NCBI GenBank assembly: GCA_020740775.1 | Contig: JAHEWK010000001.1 | Coordinates: 6,944,001-7,008,000 of the forward strand | DNA length: 64,000 bases | Direction: 5' to 3' | Source: Ilyonectria destructans | Lineage: Eukaryota; Ascomycota; Sordariomycetes; Hypocreales; Nectriaceae | Shown: in pieces, positions 52,893 to 64,000 of the stretch | Position numbering within the stretch: position 1 is the first letter of the stretch | How the letters are laid out: every line of letters begins with the position of its first letter | Position numbers and translations under genes: made by a program | Notes under the pieces: generated by a model | The model's database searches: none | Told to the model about the DNA's origin: nothing | What the model saw: only the letters and a program-made list of their open reading frames with translations

Positions 52893-55800
52893 CTAACTGC
52901 AATGTCCATTTTGAAACTCTTCGTGTCCCCATGCGCCGCCACCAGGAGACTCCACGATGACCCGCTCCCCAGGAAGAAGCTTCGTTGTGGCTTTGGCCCC
53001 CAAATTCACCACTCTCTTCCCGCCTGTCATCTTGTCGTCGATAATCACCAAGTTGACTCCAGCTTTACCGTCACCGCCTCCCTCCATTCCGTAAGGCCGA
53101 CGACTCCTGCGCTCACTGAGGATGGAGCACTGCACAGGAACTCGAAATTCTATCTCCCTAATCGTTCCATCGCCTCCCATGTTCTTTCCCATGCCCCCTG
53201 AACCTTTTCGTAGCTCGAATCGTCTCAGGATGCATGGATATCGCTTCTCGAAGACTTCAGGATCTGTGATACGGGTGTTGGTCATATGTGTATGAACACC
53301 GCTCTGGCCTGCCCACGTGGGACCAGCACCAGCACCACCGGCAATGGTCTCATAATAGCCGAATCCGTCTTTGTGCTCTCCAGTGACGGGATCTTTTCCG
53401 CCGGTACCGAAAGTCAGGTTATTGCAGCATCCTTGACTGGCTGCACAGGCACGAAACGCACGCAAGACGACGTCGGTAACACGCTGTGATGTAAGAACAT
53501 TGCCGCCGACAACTGCAAGGCCTGCACTTGGGTTGAGGATGGTGCCTTCTGGGATCCTGATGTCAATGGGTGTGAGGCAACCTTGATTGAGAGGAATGGA
53601 GGACGATATCAGGCCACGCAGGCAGTAAATGATTGCAGAATGAGTAATAGCCATAGGGGCGTTTGTGTTGCCCAAAACTTGAGGTCCTGTGCCGGTAAAG
53701 TCGAAGGTGGCCGAGCCATCATCCGAGATGGTAATCTTGAGCGAAATAGGAGTTCCGTCATCCATGTAGTCAGTAGCAGTGAGAGGTTCCAAGCCAAATT
53801 TGGCGACCGTAGACAGCATCAAAGAGCGCACGGCGTGTTCTGCGGTATGCTGGATGGCATACATATATCTGTGAACACATGCAAGACCAAATTCTGCAAT
53901 CAGCGCCTTGATCAGGAGGATTCCCTTGGCATTGGCTGCAATTTGGGCCTTGAGGTCAGATATGTTGTCCTGCAATCGCCTCGTACCTGAGCAGCCTTCG
54001 TACTTGGCAGGCTCCTCCAAGAGGAGTCTTCGAACTTCGTCCTCGTCAAAGCGGCCCTCGCTGACGAGCTTAGTTGACTCAATTGAAGCGCCTTCTTGCC
54101 ATAGCGCAGATGATGTTGGTGGCATAGATCCAGGGAGAATACCGCCAATATCCGAGTGGTGTCCCCGCGAGGCAACGTAGAACGTAATCTCGCCGCCCTC
54201 AAAAACGGGTGTGATGACTGTGATGTCAGGCAAATGGGTTCCGCCGCAAGAGGGATGGTTCGAAACCAACACATCGCCGTCTCGAAGCCTGCCTTCCCAC
54301 AGTTTGTGCTGGTACTGGACAGCAAATTGCATGGACCCGAGATGAACCGGCACATGGGGTGCGTTGGCAACCAAGCCGCCATCAGGGCTAAAGATGGCAC
54401 AAGAAAAGTCCAGACGTTCCTTGATGTTGGTTGAGACGGCAGTCTTTTGCAAAGTCCGGCCCATCTGCTCAGCGATGGACATAAATCTATGTCCAAAAAC
54501 GGTGAGCTGGATTGGGCTGAACTCCTCCGTCGCTGGCTGCGACTTGAATCCGTCTTTCAAAGCGCCGTCAATAATGACATAGCTATCCAACGTAGTTGCC
54601 GTGACGCCCGGCGTGACCAGGATGGTTTGCGTGTTATCAATGATCATGGCAGGTCCAGAAATACGCGTTCCCACGTCTATTCCTTGGAGTTCGTAAATCG
54701 GAGTGTTCAAGTGGCCATGTCCCTCAAAGTAGACAAGACTTGTCCCACTCGGTCGTGCAGTAGGCACTATCTTGTCTTGCACTGCTTTGAGTTGGACAAA
54801 GGGACTCTTGGCCTCTTTCTGTCGAGCCAAACCAGTAGCCCGAATGCGAATGTCGTCGACAATGATGGACTTTTCCGGGAAGTGGAATCCAAATCCGCGC
54901 TTGTGGGCGTCTTCAAACACGCGCCTGAAGTTCCAATCGGACCCCTTCAAGATCATGATAGAGCTGCTAGATCCTACATATCTCATGTTAAGATATGCGT
55001 CGTAAGATATGCGATCCGGGGCAAACCCTTGCTTTGTCAACTCGAGGGTGGCTTGTGCAGCAAGATCTTCGAGCTGCTCTCGAATGGCAACCTCTGATTC
55101 CCGGGTGTATGTAGTGGCAGCAGGACGTTGAATCTCATGAACAACGTCTGCAAGCGACATGCCGTACGCCGAGAGAATGGAAGAGTACTTGTGGATGATG
55201 ATGCGCGAGATGCCCAGAACGGAGGCGACGGAGCAAGCATGCTGCCCTCCTGCGCCTCCAAAGCACGCGAGGTGGTGTTCAGCCGCTTCGTAACCCCGAG
55301 CCTCAGTAAGAGATCGAATTGGCCCTGCCATGCCTTCATTGGCGACTTTGAGGAAGCCCAATGCCACTTCTTCGGGCGAAAACAGGGTGAGGTTGGACAA
55401 CTTTCTGTCTTGGTTGATGGTGTTTGTCAACTCGATGAACTTGGCCTCGGCAACCTCTCGGTTCAACGGCTCGTTTTCCTTTGGACCAAAGACCTTGGGA
55501 AAGTACTCAGGCAGCAGCCTTCCCAGGAAGAGATTCGCATCAGTGACAGTCAGCGGGCCTCCCTTTCTGTAGCAGGCAGGCCCAGGATGTGCCGACGCGG
55601 ATTCGGGTCCCACGTTGAATAGCCCGTTCTTCCAAGTCAAGATTGAGCCACCTCCGGCAGCGACGGTGTGGATATCAAGCTGAGGAGACTGGATTGCGAT
55701 TCCAGCAGTAGTAGTCTCGAAGACGTGGTCGTATACTCCCGCATAGCGAGAAACATCTGTCGAAGTACCACCCATGTCGAAGCCAATAATGGGACAACGC

Positions 55801-56753
55801 TCCTCCTCGTCCCACGAGGTCTGGGCATAGCCAACGACTCCTCCAGCCGGTCCTGAAAGAATAGCTTTGAGGCCGCTGAACTTGCGGTAGTCGACAAGAC
55901 CTCCGTCAGACTGCATAAACTCGATTCGGGTCGCCGCTGAGGAGAAGCCTCCGTTGAAGTTGGCCGAGATGGAATTGATGTACTGCCGGATGATAGGCGT
56001 CAAATAGGCGTCGGCCACAGCAGACATTCCACGTGGCACGACATTAATCATAGGTTGCACTTCGGAGGATAATGTTGTTGAAAATCCCATTTGCAGGGCG
56101 AGGCTCCCGACCAACAGTTCATGCTCGGGGTGTGCATATGAGTGAATGAAGACAATGGCAATCGAGCGGAATCCGTCCTTCCATAGCTGTTCAAGCTGGC
56201 TTTTTACTAAAGCCAGATCGGGTTTTCTGAGAATTCGAACAGTCTCCCCGGTAATGGCGGTGACAAGGTCGGTGTCAGCATGGCTAGGGATCGTCTTTGA
56301 GGATTCCGGATCTTCGGTGTAGTCTTCCATTGTGATGCGCTCATCGACCTCAACAACACTGTCGAAGAGAACTTCTGGGCGGGATATGGAGAGATCAAAA
56401 ATATTCGGCCGGGACTGGTTTCCAATGGCGAGGAGGTCACGAAAGCCGGCGGTCGTAACCAAGGCCACACGCTCGCCCTTGCGCTCGAGGAGGGCATTTG
56501 TAGCCACCGTCGTGCCCATTCGGATCGACTCGACGTGAAAGAGGTCCAAGAGTTGTCCTCTGGGCAACTGCTGGCCCGTCACCAGCTCAAGGATCCTGCG
56601 AATGCCCTCGGTGGGCGCATCTTTGTAATTGGCCGGGTCGACAGAGAGAAGCTTGAGTATGATGTCCTCTCTCCCGGGAACCGCAGCGTGAACGTCGGTA
56701 AAGGTGCCGCCCCGGTCGATGGAGATCCTGATGCGATGGGACTTGACCGTCAT
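52893..56753 (-). CDS. 5-oxoprolinase / hydantoinase A-B fusion
   Basis: Intronless gene for 1286 residues, the same length class as eukaryotic ATP-dependent 5-oxoprolinases. The N-terminal HyuA-type half opens with RISIDRGGTFTDVHA and carries the second nucleotide-binding GFDMGGTSTDVSR near residue 310. The HyuB-type half begins near residue 745, with RLDFSCAIFSPDGG and SNHPSCGGTHLPD. The C terminus ends in a glycine-rich SPGGGAWG. The usual reaction is ATP-driven opening of 5-oxoproline to glutamate in the gamma-glutamyl cycle. Related enzymes open hydantoins or other cyclic amides, so the substrate here is not certain. It is cytosolic. It lies tail to tail with the P450 (170 bp) and head to head with the regulator at 57601. 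Confidence 0.93.
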   Translation of the reverse strand: MTVKSHRIRISIDRGGTFTDVHAAVPGREDIILKLLSVDPANYKDAPTEGIRRILELVTGQQLPRGQLLDLFHVESIRMGTTVATNALLERKGERVALVTTAGFRDLLAIGNQSRPNIFDLSISRPEVLFDSVVEVDERITMEDYTEDPESSKTIPSHADTDLVTAITGETVRILRKPDLALVKSQLEQLWKDGFRSIAIVFIHSYAHPEHELLVGSLALQMGFSTTLSSEVQPMINVVPRGMSAVADAYLTPIIRQYINSISANFNGGFSSAATRIEFMQSDGGLVDYRKFSGLKAILSGPAGGVVGYAQTSWDEEERCPIIGFDMGGTSTDVSRYAGVYDHVFETTTAGIAIQSPQLDIHTVAAGGGSILTWKNGLFNVGPESASAHPGPACYRKGGPLTVTDANLFLGRLLPEYFPKVFGPKENEPLNREVAEAKFIELTNTINQDRKLSNLTLFSPEEVALGFLKVANEGMAGPIRSLTEARGYEAAEHHLACFGGAGGQHACSVASVLGISRIIIHKYSSILSAYGMSLADVVHEIQRPAATTYTRESEVAIREQLEDLAAQATLELTKQGFAPDRISYDAYLNMRYVGSSSSIMILKGSDWNFRRVFEDAHKRGFGFHFPEKSIIVDDIRIRATGLARQKEAKSPFVQLKAVQDKIVPTARPSGTSLVYFEGHGHLNTPIYELQGIDVGTRISGPAMIIDNTQTILVTPGVTATTLDSYVIIDGALKDGFKSQPATEEFSPIQLTVFGHRFMSIAEQMGRTLQKTAVSTNIKERLDFSCAIFSPDGGLVANAPHVPVHLGSMQFAVQYQHKLWEGRLRDGDVLVSNHPSCGGTHLPDITVITPVFEGGEITFYVASRGHHSDIGGILPGSMPPTSSALWQEGASIESTKLVSEGRFDEDEVRRLLLEEPAKYEGCSGTRRLQDNISDLKAQIAANAKGILLIKALIAEFGLACVHRYMYAIQHTAEHAVRSLMLSTVAKFGLEPLTATDYMDDGTPISLKITISDDGSATFDFTGTGPQVLGNTNAPMAITHSAIIYCLRGLISSSIPLNQGCLTPIDIRIPEGTILNPSAGLAVVGGNVLTSQRVTDVVLRAFRACAASQGCCNNLTFGTGGKDPVTGEHKDGFGYYETIAGGAGAGPTWAGQSGVHTHMTNTRITDPEVFEKRYPCILRRFELRKGSGGMGKNMGGDGTIREIEFRVPVQCSILSERRSRRPYGMEGGGDGKAGVNLVIIDDKMTGGKRVVNLGAKATTKLLPGERVIVESPGGGAWGHEEFQNGHCS

Positions 56754-57600
56754 GATGGGCGAGGAAAGGTGCAGGAAAGGAGGAAAGGAGGAAAAGTGTG
56801 GAGAGAGGAGGTCGATTCAGACCCAAGCAAGATGTTCGCACAGATTGAGAGATGCCCGGATTGAGTCGCATTGAGTCTTTATTATATACAGCCAGTCTTC
56901 TTTTCTTGTCCACGCCATTATCGTCATCCGCTATCCGGGGAAGCATCGCGATCGTCTCGCCAGCTCTGCGTAGATGGCCTGGAGAAACGACTCCACCAAG
57001 CTTATCGCGAGAATAACGACGCACTCTGGTTGGAGGACTCGCCCCCCGCGCCGGAGTGGGTCCCCGCCGTTCACGGTCCATGGTCCATGAGGCGTCAGTG
57101 AAACAGGGCCAAGTTCTCGGCTATTCTGTGACGCCAATTACGTCGTGGGCCAGTAAGACGGCCAAACCAAGGCGTACAAGACAGCCGTCGGTCCAGGTGT
57201 CCGATGGAGGTGCGTGAATGATCCAAAAGACGGCCGAGGCGAACAAGAGACTGACTCGGTCATGTCGATTATTTCCACCCTGGTCGTACAAGGCGTTATC
57301 ACCGAGTGGGTCGATATACAAAGAGGGATTATTCCTCCTCTGCTAGTCAATCCTCAACCGCTGAACAGACTAGAAGCGTCACCATGCTCCAATTACAGCC
57401 ACGTGCCTTTTCCTAGTTCTAGCCCCGGACTTCCACCCCCGCCCATCTTGGCGATTCAGCCTCCGTCATAGCACCAGATTGTCGTTGTCCAAATTGGACT
57501 CAAACATCGGCCGCAATCCCATCGTGTCCACAAGACCCCGCGTTTTCGTAGAGATTCGACTCCACCGGAATATAGTCGCGTGAGGCAATAGGCAATCGAC
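56754..57600. promoter_or_regulatory. Divergent promoter of 5-oxoprolinase and regulator
   Basis: 850 bp without a supported gene. The short frames inside show no domain. Shared promoter position suggests that the regulator at 57601 controls the oxoprolinase gene. Confidence 0.45.
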
Positions 57601-60073
57601 ATGACGACCAGGGGAACACCGTCTTCTCAGGCTGGGGAATGCGGCACGTCGAGACCTGTCGCGTGAGTTGACTGTTTTCTTTTTACGCGAAGCCCATAGC
57701 TTACATCCATCTTCTCCGGCCAGGTGTCTACATTGCCGTCAACGACGGTCGTACTGCTCGAAAGAGAGGCCAAGTTGTTCAAGATGTCGCGACGGTGGCA
57801 TGAATTGTACCTACGAAGAAGCGCGGAAGATCTTAGTCAATGAAACGTGGGTCGGGTTGCCTACCCTACAGCCAAACTCAACACTGACAGTTCAGGTATT
57901 TGAGAGAACTTGAGAGAAAGGCGAGAGCCCACGATGGTACGTTTCTGTTCGTGACTTGCATTTTTCTGTTTTATTATCCCATCGAATGTAACTCACACGC
58001 AGCAATCTAGCCGCCTGTTCTCAGTCCCGAGAGCTAGGCATGGGTAAAGCACGAAATTCGTTCGATGATGACGAAGACGATTTCGAGTATGAACATCCCT
58101 TGTTGGAACCCTTTACTCAACTCGGCATCGATAAACCCTCCACGAGTAAGCGTACCTCCGCTGCATCAAAATCCCAAGCATCTCCGTCTAACAGGTTCTG
58201 CAAGGCTTCAAAGGGCCGGCCTCGTCCGATCACTTTCTCCGCAGCGTCAGTAAACTTTCCGGCCTCCATGACGATGATGGCAGTCTCGATGCAAATCCCA
58301 ATTTCTACGAACCGGGAGCCTTGCCGTCTCGACGAGGAGTTTTCGGCATGAATATACGACTGCCGCCGTTGGACATTGCACGTCGGCTCTTCGCAGCCCA
58401 ATACACCTACATCGGGACCATCTTTGCCTTTACCGATCCGAAAGAGACATTTGATCAACACCTGCTCCAGGCGTACTGTGGACTTCCAGACCCTGAAGAC
58501 AAAGACGGTTGCCTCAGCTATGCAAAGGTCCTGGTGATCCTTGCCTTTGGTCAGCTGTATTCGGTAAACCAATGGGTCGACTTTCGTGGACCTCCAGGCT
58601 TTGGATACTTTACGAGCGCCTTGAACCTGCTTCCCGATGCGCACGAAGTGGGCTCAGTGCTGTGTGTAGAAACGTTGGCCCTCGCTGGCTATTTCATGCA
58701 AAACATGAACCGCCGTGATGCTGCATTTCTGTACATCGGAATGGCGCTACGCATGGCCACTTCGCTCGGCCTTCACCAAGAGGTCGGTTTCAACACATCC
58801 ACGGGCATGTCTCAAGGTCAAGACTCGGCGCATGCATTGGACAGCGCCGCGCGAGAACATCGTCGCCGAGTTTGGTGGTCTGTTTATAGCCTCGATCGCA
58901 TCCTGTCAGTGAAATCCGGCAACCCCATCACCATCCAGGACGAGGACATCGGCGTGGACCTACCATCCAGGCTCCCCGGGGATCCCGAGTATTGCCCTGC
59001 CATAGTACTACGCCATTACACCCAGCTATCTCGCATCCTTGGTGACATCCACATGACCATCTATCGAAAGGCCAGTAAATCAACGCCAAAATCTGGGCAG
59101 CGCCTGATGGCATCCGTCCAAGGCATCATCCTTACCCTCTCGAAATGGAACCGCGATCTTCCAGACGAGCTCCGGTTCGACCCTGTTCGATTAAGCATAA
59201 GTCGCGAAAGTGTCAGCACATTTGCGCATTACTATCAGTGCATCAACATGACTGCCAGGCCGTTGCTATTCCATGTTGTACAGAAGCGGCTGCAGCGGAT
59301 CCGAGACAGTAGGGACCCTGGGGTGAAGGAATGGGATTGGAGAGAAGGTCTATCGCAGACGACTGTGAGAGTAATAGACATGTGTATTGGAGCGGCACAA
59401 GACACCATCAACATGATGATCATTGCAGCGCAACGAGATCTCGTTGGTAAGTTCATTCTTCTGCCCCGTGATGGATACTTTATTGACATTTTTCACAGCC
59501 ACCTACGGCTACATGGATGGAGAGCACATCTTCTCCGCCGCCATTGTCCTTGTCATGGTCTGCGTTGCGTTCCCAACAAATGCAGCCAATACTGTGGCGA
59601 TGAACGCAGGGCTAGACTTGCTCCGAGGCATGGGTGAGCGTGGTAATACCAACATGGGGGCCCGCTATGAACTTCTATCCAACTTGCGCTCCACCGCAAT
59701 GCCTGGCATTGTTGTGCATGCCGACCGCATTCGGTCGTTCTCAAGCAACCTCTCATCGGCAGGCTCGGTGATGAACGACGGCACCAACCACTCGCTTGTA
59801 GCCATGCTACCAGTGAGCACCAGTAATAGCCTGGGCAATCTGGCAACCCTCGGGTACGCATTGAGTGACGGTAACGGAGAGAGGCTCACGTTTCCGGTGG
59901 TAGACAACAGCTCTCTGGGCGAGCCGTTCTACGACGAGAACACAAGCCCAGGAATTGACATTGGCCTTTGGGAAGAAGGGTTCGCTGACCCGGCCATGGA
60001 TGTGGATTTTGACCTGACACAATGGACCTCAACGGCAGGGATGAGTGCAGTGGGAGAGACGAGGGCATCTTGA
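57601..60073 (+). CDS. Zn(II)2Cys6 transcription factor with fungal-specific domain
   Basis: Six exons: 57601-57662, 57724-57846, 57896-57936, 58011-58145, 58205-59446 and 59499-60073, giving 725 residues. The zinc cluster begins across intron 1 and has C-x2-C-x6-C-x6-C-x2-C-x6-C spacing. A LRELERK coiled-coil-like segment follows in exon 3, then an acidic DDDEDDFEYE stretch. The long exon 5 carries the fungal-specific transcription-factor domain, with the RRRVWWSVYSLDRIL motif and QDEDIGVDLPS. Flanked by an oxoprolinase gene and an anion permease gene, it is a likely local regulator of uptake and use of a small acid or cyclic amide. Acceptor 58204 was chosen for intron 4 because the more obvious one at 58194 breaks the frame. 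Confidence 0.82.
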
Positions 60074-60861
60074 CAATTGCAACTATTTCGTAATTACCTG
60101 TAGCATGGATTTTTCTGCTCTTAGAGAATCGGCCTGGCTGTGAATCGCGGGCGCGCTCGCGTATACACAATACTTCGCATTGGCCATACCAGTAGGACTT
60201 CGTGTTCCGTGCACGCGTGCCATGATGAACTCGACATTCTGACTTTTCGCCTGGTTTCAGCCACTGTCACTGGGGCCGGATCTGAAGAAGCCTGTCAATT
60301 GAGCTGAGGTGGCGCAGCATGGGTTCACGACAAGGGTGCGACGGGAGATAACAAACACACCGTGGATTCAGCCGTCGCAAGGCAGAACGTCCAGCTGGTC
60401 CAATACCCAGCGGCCATGATGGCCTGATACAGTGGAAATGCCACGGTACGCACGGCATCCCTGAACCAGGACTACTAGGGAAAGGACTCCGATCTAGACC
60501 TGTGGGTCTCCGCTATCTCTCACGACGATTATCACCTAGAACGGAGAATGCCGCCTGGTAGGGGTCGGTGATGAGCTCCGATCCTACCCCGCAAACGCCC
60601 AACCTTGTTCTAAGGCATTCTACCGTTGATGGTGGCTGATTGCGTCCCTGAAGGAGGATGGTCGGGCGAACTAAAGCTGGGGACGGGCTTCATCCGCCGC
60701 CCAGAGGCTGGCTCTAGATAAAGATGCCGTGTTTCGCACAAGATGAGTCTAAATATCCTACCTCCTCACTCTCAACACCATCAGTTTCCCCTGACTCCAA
60801 CTGAGAGGGCAGCAACTACTTTACTTGCAATCCCGGCACCCAAACCTCATCTTTTGTCATT
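60074..60861. promoter_or_regulatory. MFS permease upstream region
   Basis: 790 bp between two plus-strand genes; it must hold the permease promoter. No gene or clear repeat is seen. Confidence 0.45.
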
Positions 60862-62419
60862 ATGACATCCATCTCGACTGCCATCGACGCTCCTGGCGCT
60901 CTCCAGGAGAAGAGTCAGGCAGACTTTGCAAAAGAAGTCCATCGGGTTGACTCTAGCAAAGACCAATCGACGTCGGTCGAATCCCTCGACCCGGTTGCCG
61001 AACAGAAGCTCCTCGTGAAGCTCGACACCTTCTTCGTCCCCATCATCATGCTCGTCTACCTCACCTGCTTCCTCGACCGTACGAATATCGGAAACGTCAA
61101 GGTCGCCGGAATGCCCGAGGACATCGGCGCCTCGCCACAGGAATTCTCGACCGCCGTGTCTATTTTCTACGCCACCTATGTCGCCTTTGAGCCCCCGTGG
61201 ACCATCATGATGAAGTGGATGACACCGCGAATCATGCTCACGAGCTTGTGCATTGTTTGGTCTATCGCGACAATCTTCTCCGGCTTTATCCATAGTATCG
61301 GAGGGCTGTACGCTGCGCGTCTGGTGCTTGGTGCATGCGAAGCCGGCCTGTTCCCTGCCCTCAACTTGTACTTGACCATGGTGTATAAACGAGAAGAACA
61401 AGCCAAGAGAGTGTCTTACTTGTTTGTATGCACTGCAATTGCAGGTGCCTTTGGTGGGCTGCTTGCATACGCTCTGCTCAAGATGGACGGTGTTGCTGGC
61501 TATGCCGGCTGGCGATGGGTTTACATTATTGAGGGCATTTTCAGCATCCTCGTTGCGCCCGTCATCTGGTTCCTATTGCCGAATGATCCCTCGAATGCCT
61601 ATTTCCTCACCGACGAAGAGAAGCGAATGATGAAGGTGCGCGAAGCACAGCGGGCCCAGTACATGGGTAGCGAAGATTTCAGCTGGACGGAAATCAAGAT
61701 TGCGCTGAAGGATCCGAAGCTCTATCTCAGGTCAGTCTTTGCATTTACAAACCACTTTCCGCGGGAAATTTACAGCCTTTTACTAACCATGTCAATACAG
61801 TGGCCTCATTCAATTCTGCCAGGACATTCTCCTCTACGGATTTAGCACTTTTCTGCCCTCCATCATCGTTAGCATGGGGTATTCCAAGATTGAGGCCCAG
61901 TATCTGAGCATTCCCGTCTACATCTTTGGTGGCATATGCTTCCTAGCCGTCGCTTACGTTTCTGATCGTCTATGCATCCGCGGCCCATTCATCCTCTTGA
62001 CCAACATCCCCGGCATTCTTGGCTACATTTTGATGCTCTGCCCCACCAGCAACGGAGTCAAGTTCTTCGGAACATTCCTCTGCGCTGTCTCGGTTTACAA
62101 TGGCCCTGGACTCAATCTTACTTGGCTCAACGTTAATGTTGCTCCTCACTACAGACGTGCGACAGCCATCGGCGTCCAGCTTAGTATGGGAAACTCTGCT
62201 GGCATTGTCGCTGGCCAGATTTACAGGACAGCCCCATACACACTTGGAAATAGCTTCTCTGTTGGTGCAATTGGTGCGGCTCAATTGCTGGTTGCTATCA
62301 AATGGCTCTACATTCGCTGGTGCAATGAGAAGAAGAGGAAGATTGCGAACGGAGATATGGACGACAACAGGAAGGTCAAGACTGGTGACTGGGAGTTGGA
62401 CTTCAAGTACCATCTTTAG
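60862..62419 (+). CDS. MFS permease, anion:cation symporter (Dal5/Tna1-like) family
   Basis: Two exons (60862-61730 and 61801-62419) coding for 495 residues. A hydrophilic N terminus of about 60 residues leads to span 1, which contains the family motif FLDRTNIGN. Further marks are the RLVLGACEAGLFPALN segment, GWRWVYIIEG in span 6, and the cytoplasmic loop beginning FLLPNDPSNAYFLTDEE. About twelve spans are predicted by eye, so it is a plasma-membrane symporter. The family imports small organic anions such as allantoate, nicotinate, pantothenate and related compounds with protons. With the oxoprolinase and regulator it may bring in their substrate. The exact ligand cannot be told from sequence. 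Confidence 0.88.
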
Positions 62420-63362
62420 GTGCACACAGTGTTGACTGGCTCGATTTTTCAGTTGGAGGAGGCAAAAGTTAGGATTTTGTTCAAGAAGTCAACGGGTGGG
62501 GGCTGTTGTCTCTTTTGTTGTGGTTGGGGGTAATCTTGTAGTTATCACTCTGTAGTCTTATGCCGCTTTTACATGTCAATACAATCTGCCAGCAAGGTCC
62601 AATCGCCCAAGTGTAAAGCGAGAAGCAGATGAGCCAGCAAAAAGGCAAATTTAAGTGCATGATGGAGGTTAATGGGGTCAATCGAAGAATAATTACTTCG
62701 ACTTGTTTAGGTGACTGCGTTCTGAAAAGAGGTGTTTATATGTTATAGCTGTAATTTCTAGCTGCTGGAGCACTTGTAAGAACTCTTATAGTATATAGAA
62801 GGATAGAATATAAGAACCTGAGCTGAATAGTAGTAATTAATCTACTTAAGCAATATTTTTTTTTAATCTATTGGTTAATAAAATATAACGGAGAAAATAA
62901 TATAATAAGCCGAATACTATATATCATAAATACACTCTAATTAATAGAATTTATTTCAAGCTAAATCTTATATATACTAAAAAATACAAAATACTTATTA
63001 TACTACTATTAATAGCAGGGTTGAAGTTAGAAGGGTTGAATTGAAGCTTTAAGCAGAGACCAGTATGCAATAACCTTATTATTTAACTACTATTTATTCT
63101 GGTGCTGGGTGTAGTATTTACTGTTTATCTCTACTGTTTGAGAATACTGTATGGCTTTGATCTATCTGATGATATTGAGTAAAGCTAAAAAAGAAACAAA
63201 TATTACTATTAATTCTACTAAATATAGAGAATATTTTTTGTGACCCCTAAGTCAACTTATAGCCTGTTATAGGCAGCTAAAGCTTGTGCAGTCCCACGGT
63301 ATAGGGTAAGTTGGTAACGAAATTGACTAACATTCGGCATTAAATAGAGATAACAACTATTA
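62420..63362. other. Intergenic region with AT-rich, RIP-like block
   Basis: No gene is seen. From about 62740 to 63240 the sequence becomes very AT-rich and dense in TA steps, in contrast to the roughly 50% GC around it. This is the usual look of repeat-induced point mutation on an old repeat or of AT-rich heterochromatin in filamentous ascomycetes. No terminal repeats or transposase could be recognised. Confidence 0.55.
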
Positions 63363-64000
63363 TCACTCCACCGTATATACCTTGCATTCCCTACCCACAT
63401 CGTCTACGCCCTCTAAATACCCTCTGATCAAGTCTCGTATAGCAAAATGTCCATTTGCCTCTGCTAACTCGCATGCCCTTTGGTCATTCTGGTGATCCTC
63501 TCCTCCACAACCGACCTTGTAATCCAGAAGGAGTTGGGTTATGTCAAGCCTACCATTCTCTGCCGCGCCCTCCAAGGCAGTTCTTCCGTCATTCTCGGCA
63601 GGCTTGGCATTAACATCAGCGTCGTGTCGTATCAAAAACTCGACAATTGCGCCAAACCCATAGATGGCTGCGTATTGCAAGGACGTTGCCCCTCCCTCTG
63701 GATCTGGCGCGGCGTTGACTTTGGCGTCGTGATCGACGAGATATCTCGCTACATCAAGTGATCCGTTCTTGACAGCATGCTGAAGCGCAGTGCCACCCGG
63801 ATGGATCTCAGGGTGAGGTGCAGCATTGACGTCGGCGTCTGCCCGAACCAAAACTTTCACCCAGTCGAGATCTCCCCTGGAAGCAACAACTTGCAGGCAG
63901 GTAGTTCCATCGAAAGAGGAGGGCGGTGCATTAACGTCAGCTCCGTTGTCAATAAGTAGCTGTGCAATATCAAAATGCTCCCCTATGAGAGCAAACTGTA
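63363..64000 (-). CDS. Ankyrin-repeat protein, 3' part (cut by window edge)
   Basis: The minus-strand frame stays open from the stop at 63363 to the right edge of the window, at least 211 codons, so the start lies outside. It contains about five to six ankyrin repeats, recognisable by repeated G-x-TALQ-A..NG..D(V/I)A..L(V/L)D....VNA units. The final repeat is followed by a short non-repeat tail. Ankyrin proteins bind other proteins; in fungi large ankyrin families are often fused to NACHT or purine-nucleoside-phosphorylase-like domains, which would lie upstream and cannot be seen. It adjoins the AT-rich block. Confidence 0.85.
   Translation of the reverse strand, partial: QFALIGEHFDIAQLLIDNGADVNAPPSSFDGTTCLQVVASRGDLDWVKVLVRADADVNAAPHPEIHPGGTALQHAVKNGSLDVARYLVDHDAKVNAAPDPEGGATSLQYAAIYGFGAIVEFLIRHDADVNAKPAENDGRTALEGAAENGRLDITQLLLDYKVGCGGEDHQNDQRACELAEANGHFAIRDLIRGYLEGVDDVGRECKVYTVE

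Noticed and set aside
54447..55622. Long plus-strand open frames inside the 5-oxoprolinase gene.
   Set aside because: They mirror a well-supported 1286-residue coding frame and show no family features.
58146..58194. Possible frameshift in the regulator at 57601-60073.
   Set aside because: Using the later acceptor at 58204 keeps the frame, so no frameshift is needed.

Overview
The window is a piece of a filamentous ascomycete genome, most likely Fusarium or a close hypocrealean relative. Genes carry many short GT-AG introns of about 45-80 nt, regulators are Zn(II)2Cys6 proteins, and secondary-metabolism genes are clustered. Intron positions below were read by eye from splice signals and frame continuity; each model closes to a whole number of codons.

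Region A (3385-38750) is a complete set of homologues of the twelve-gene fusaric acid cluster of Fusarium. In window order these are FUB10 (+), FUB9 (+), FUB8 (-), FUB7 (+), FUB6 (+), FUB5 (-), FUB4 (+), FUB3 (-), FUB2 (-), FUB1 (-), FUB11 (-) and FUB12 (+). The genes fit the known route. The reducing PKS FUB1 and serine hydrolase FUB4 supply a six-carbon acid. The carboxylate reductase FUB8 and enoyl reductase FUB6 turn it into an aldehyde. FUB3 (aspartokinase) and FUB5 (homoserine O-acetyltransferase) supply O-acetylhomoserine. The PLP enzyme FUB7 joins the two halves, and the FMN enzyme FUB9 is linked to final ring oxidation. FUB11 exports; FUB10 and FUB12 regulate. Two points stand out. 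FUB9 appears to lack the AG acceptor of its first intron. The cluster's intergenic DNA is rich in TCGGAG/CTCCGA and holds several TCCGA...TCGGA palindromes, a candidate regulator site.

Region B (38830-52722) reads as a catabolic cluster: two divergent SDRs, a fumarylacetoacetate-hydrolase-family enzyme, a two-domain extradiol ring-cleavage dioxygenase, a TfdB/phenol-hydroxylase-type FAD monooxygenase, a Zn2Cys6 regulator and a cytochrome P450. Together they suggest hydroxylation, meta ring cleavage and processing of an unknown aromatic or heteroaromatic compound.

Region C (52893-62419) holds an intronless 1286-residue 5-oxoprolinase/hydantoinase, a third Zn2Cys6 regulator and an anion:cation-symporter-type MFS permease. 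After it come an AT-rich, RIP-like block (about 62740-63240) and the 3' part of an ankyrin-repeat gene cut by the right edge. The left 3.4 kb holds no gene I can support. I saw no rRNA, tRNA, CRISPR array or intact transposon.
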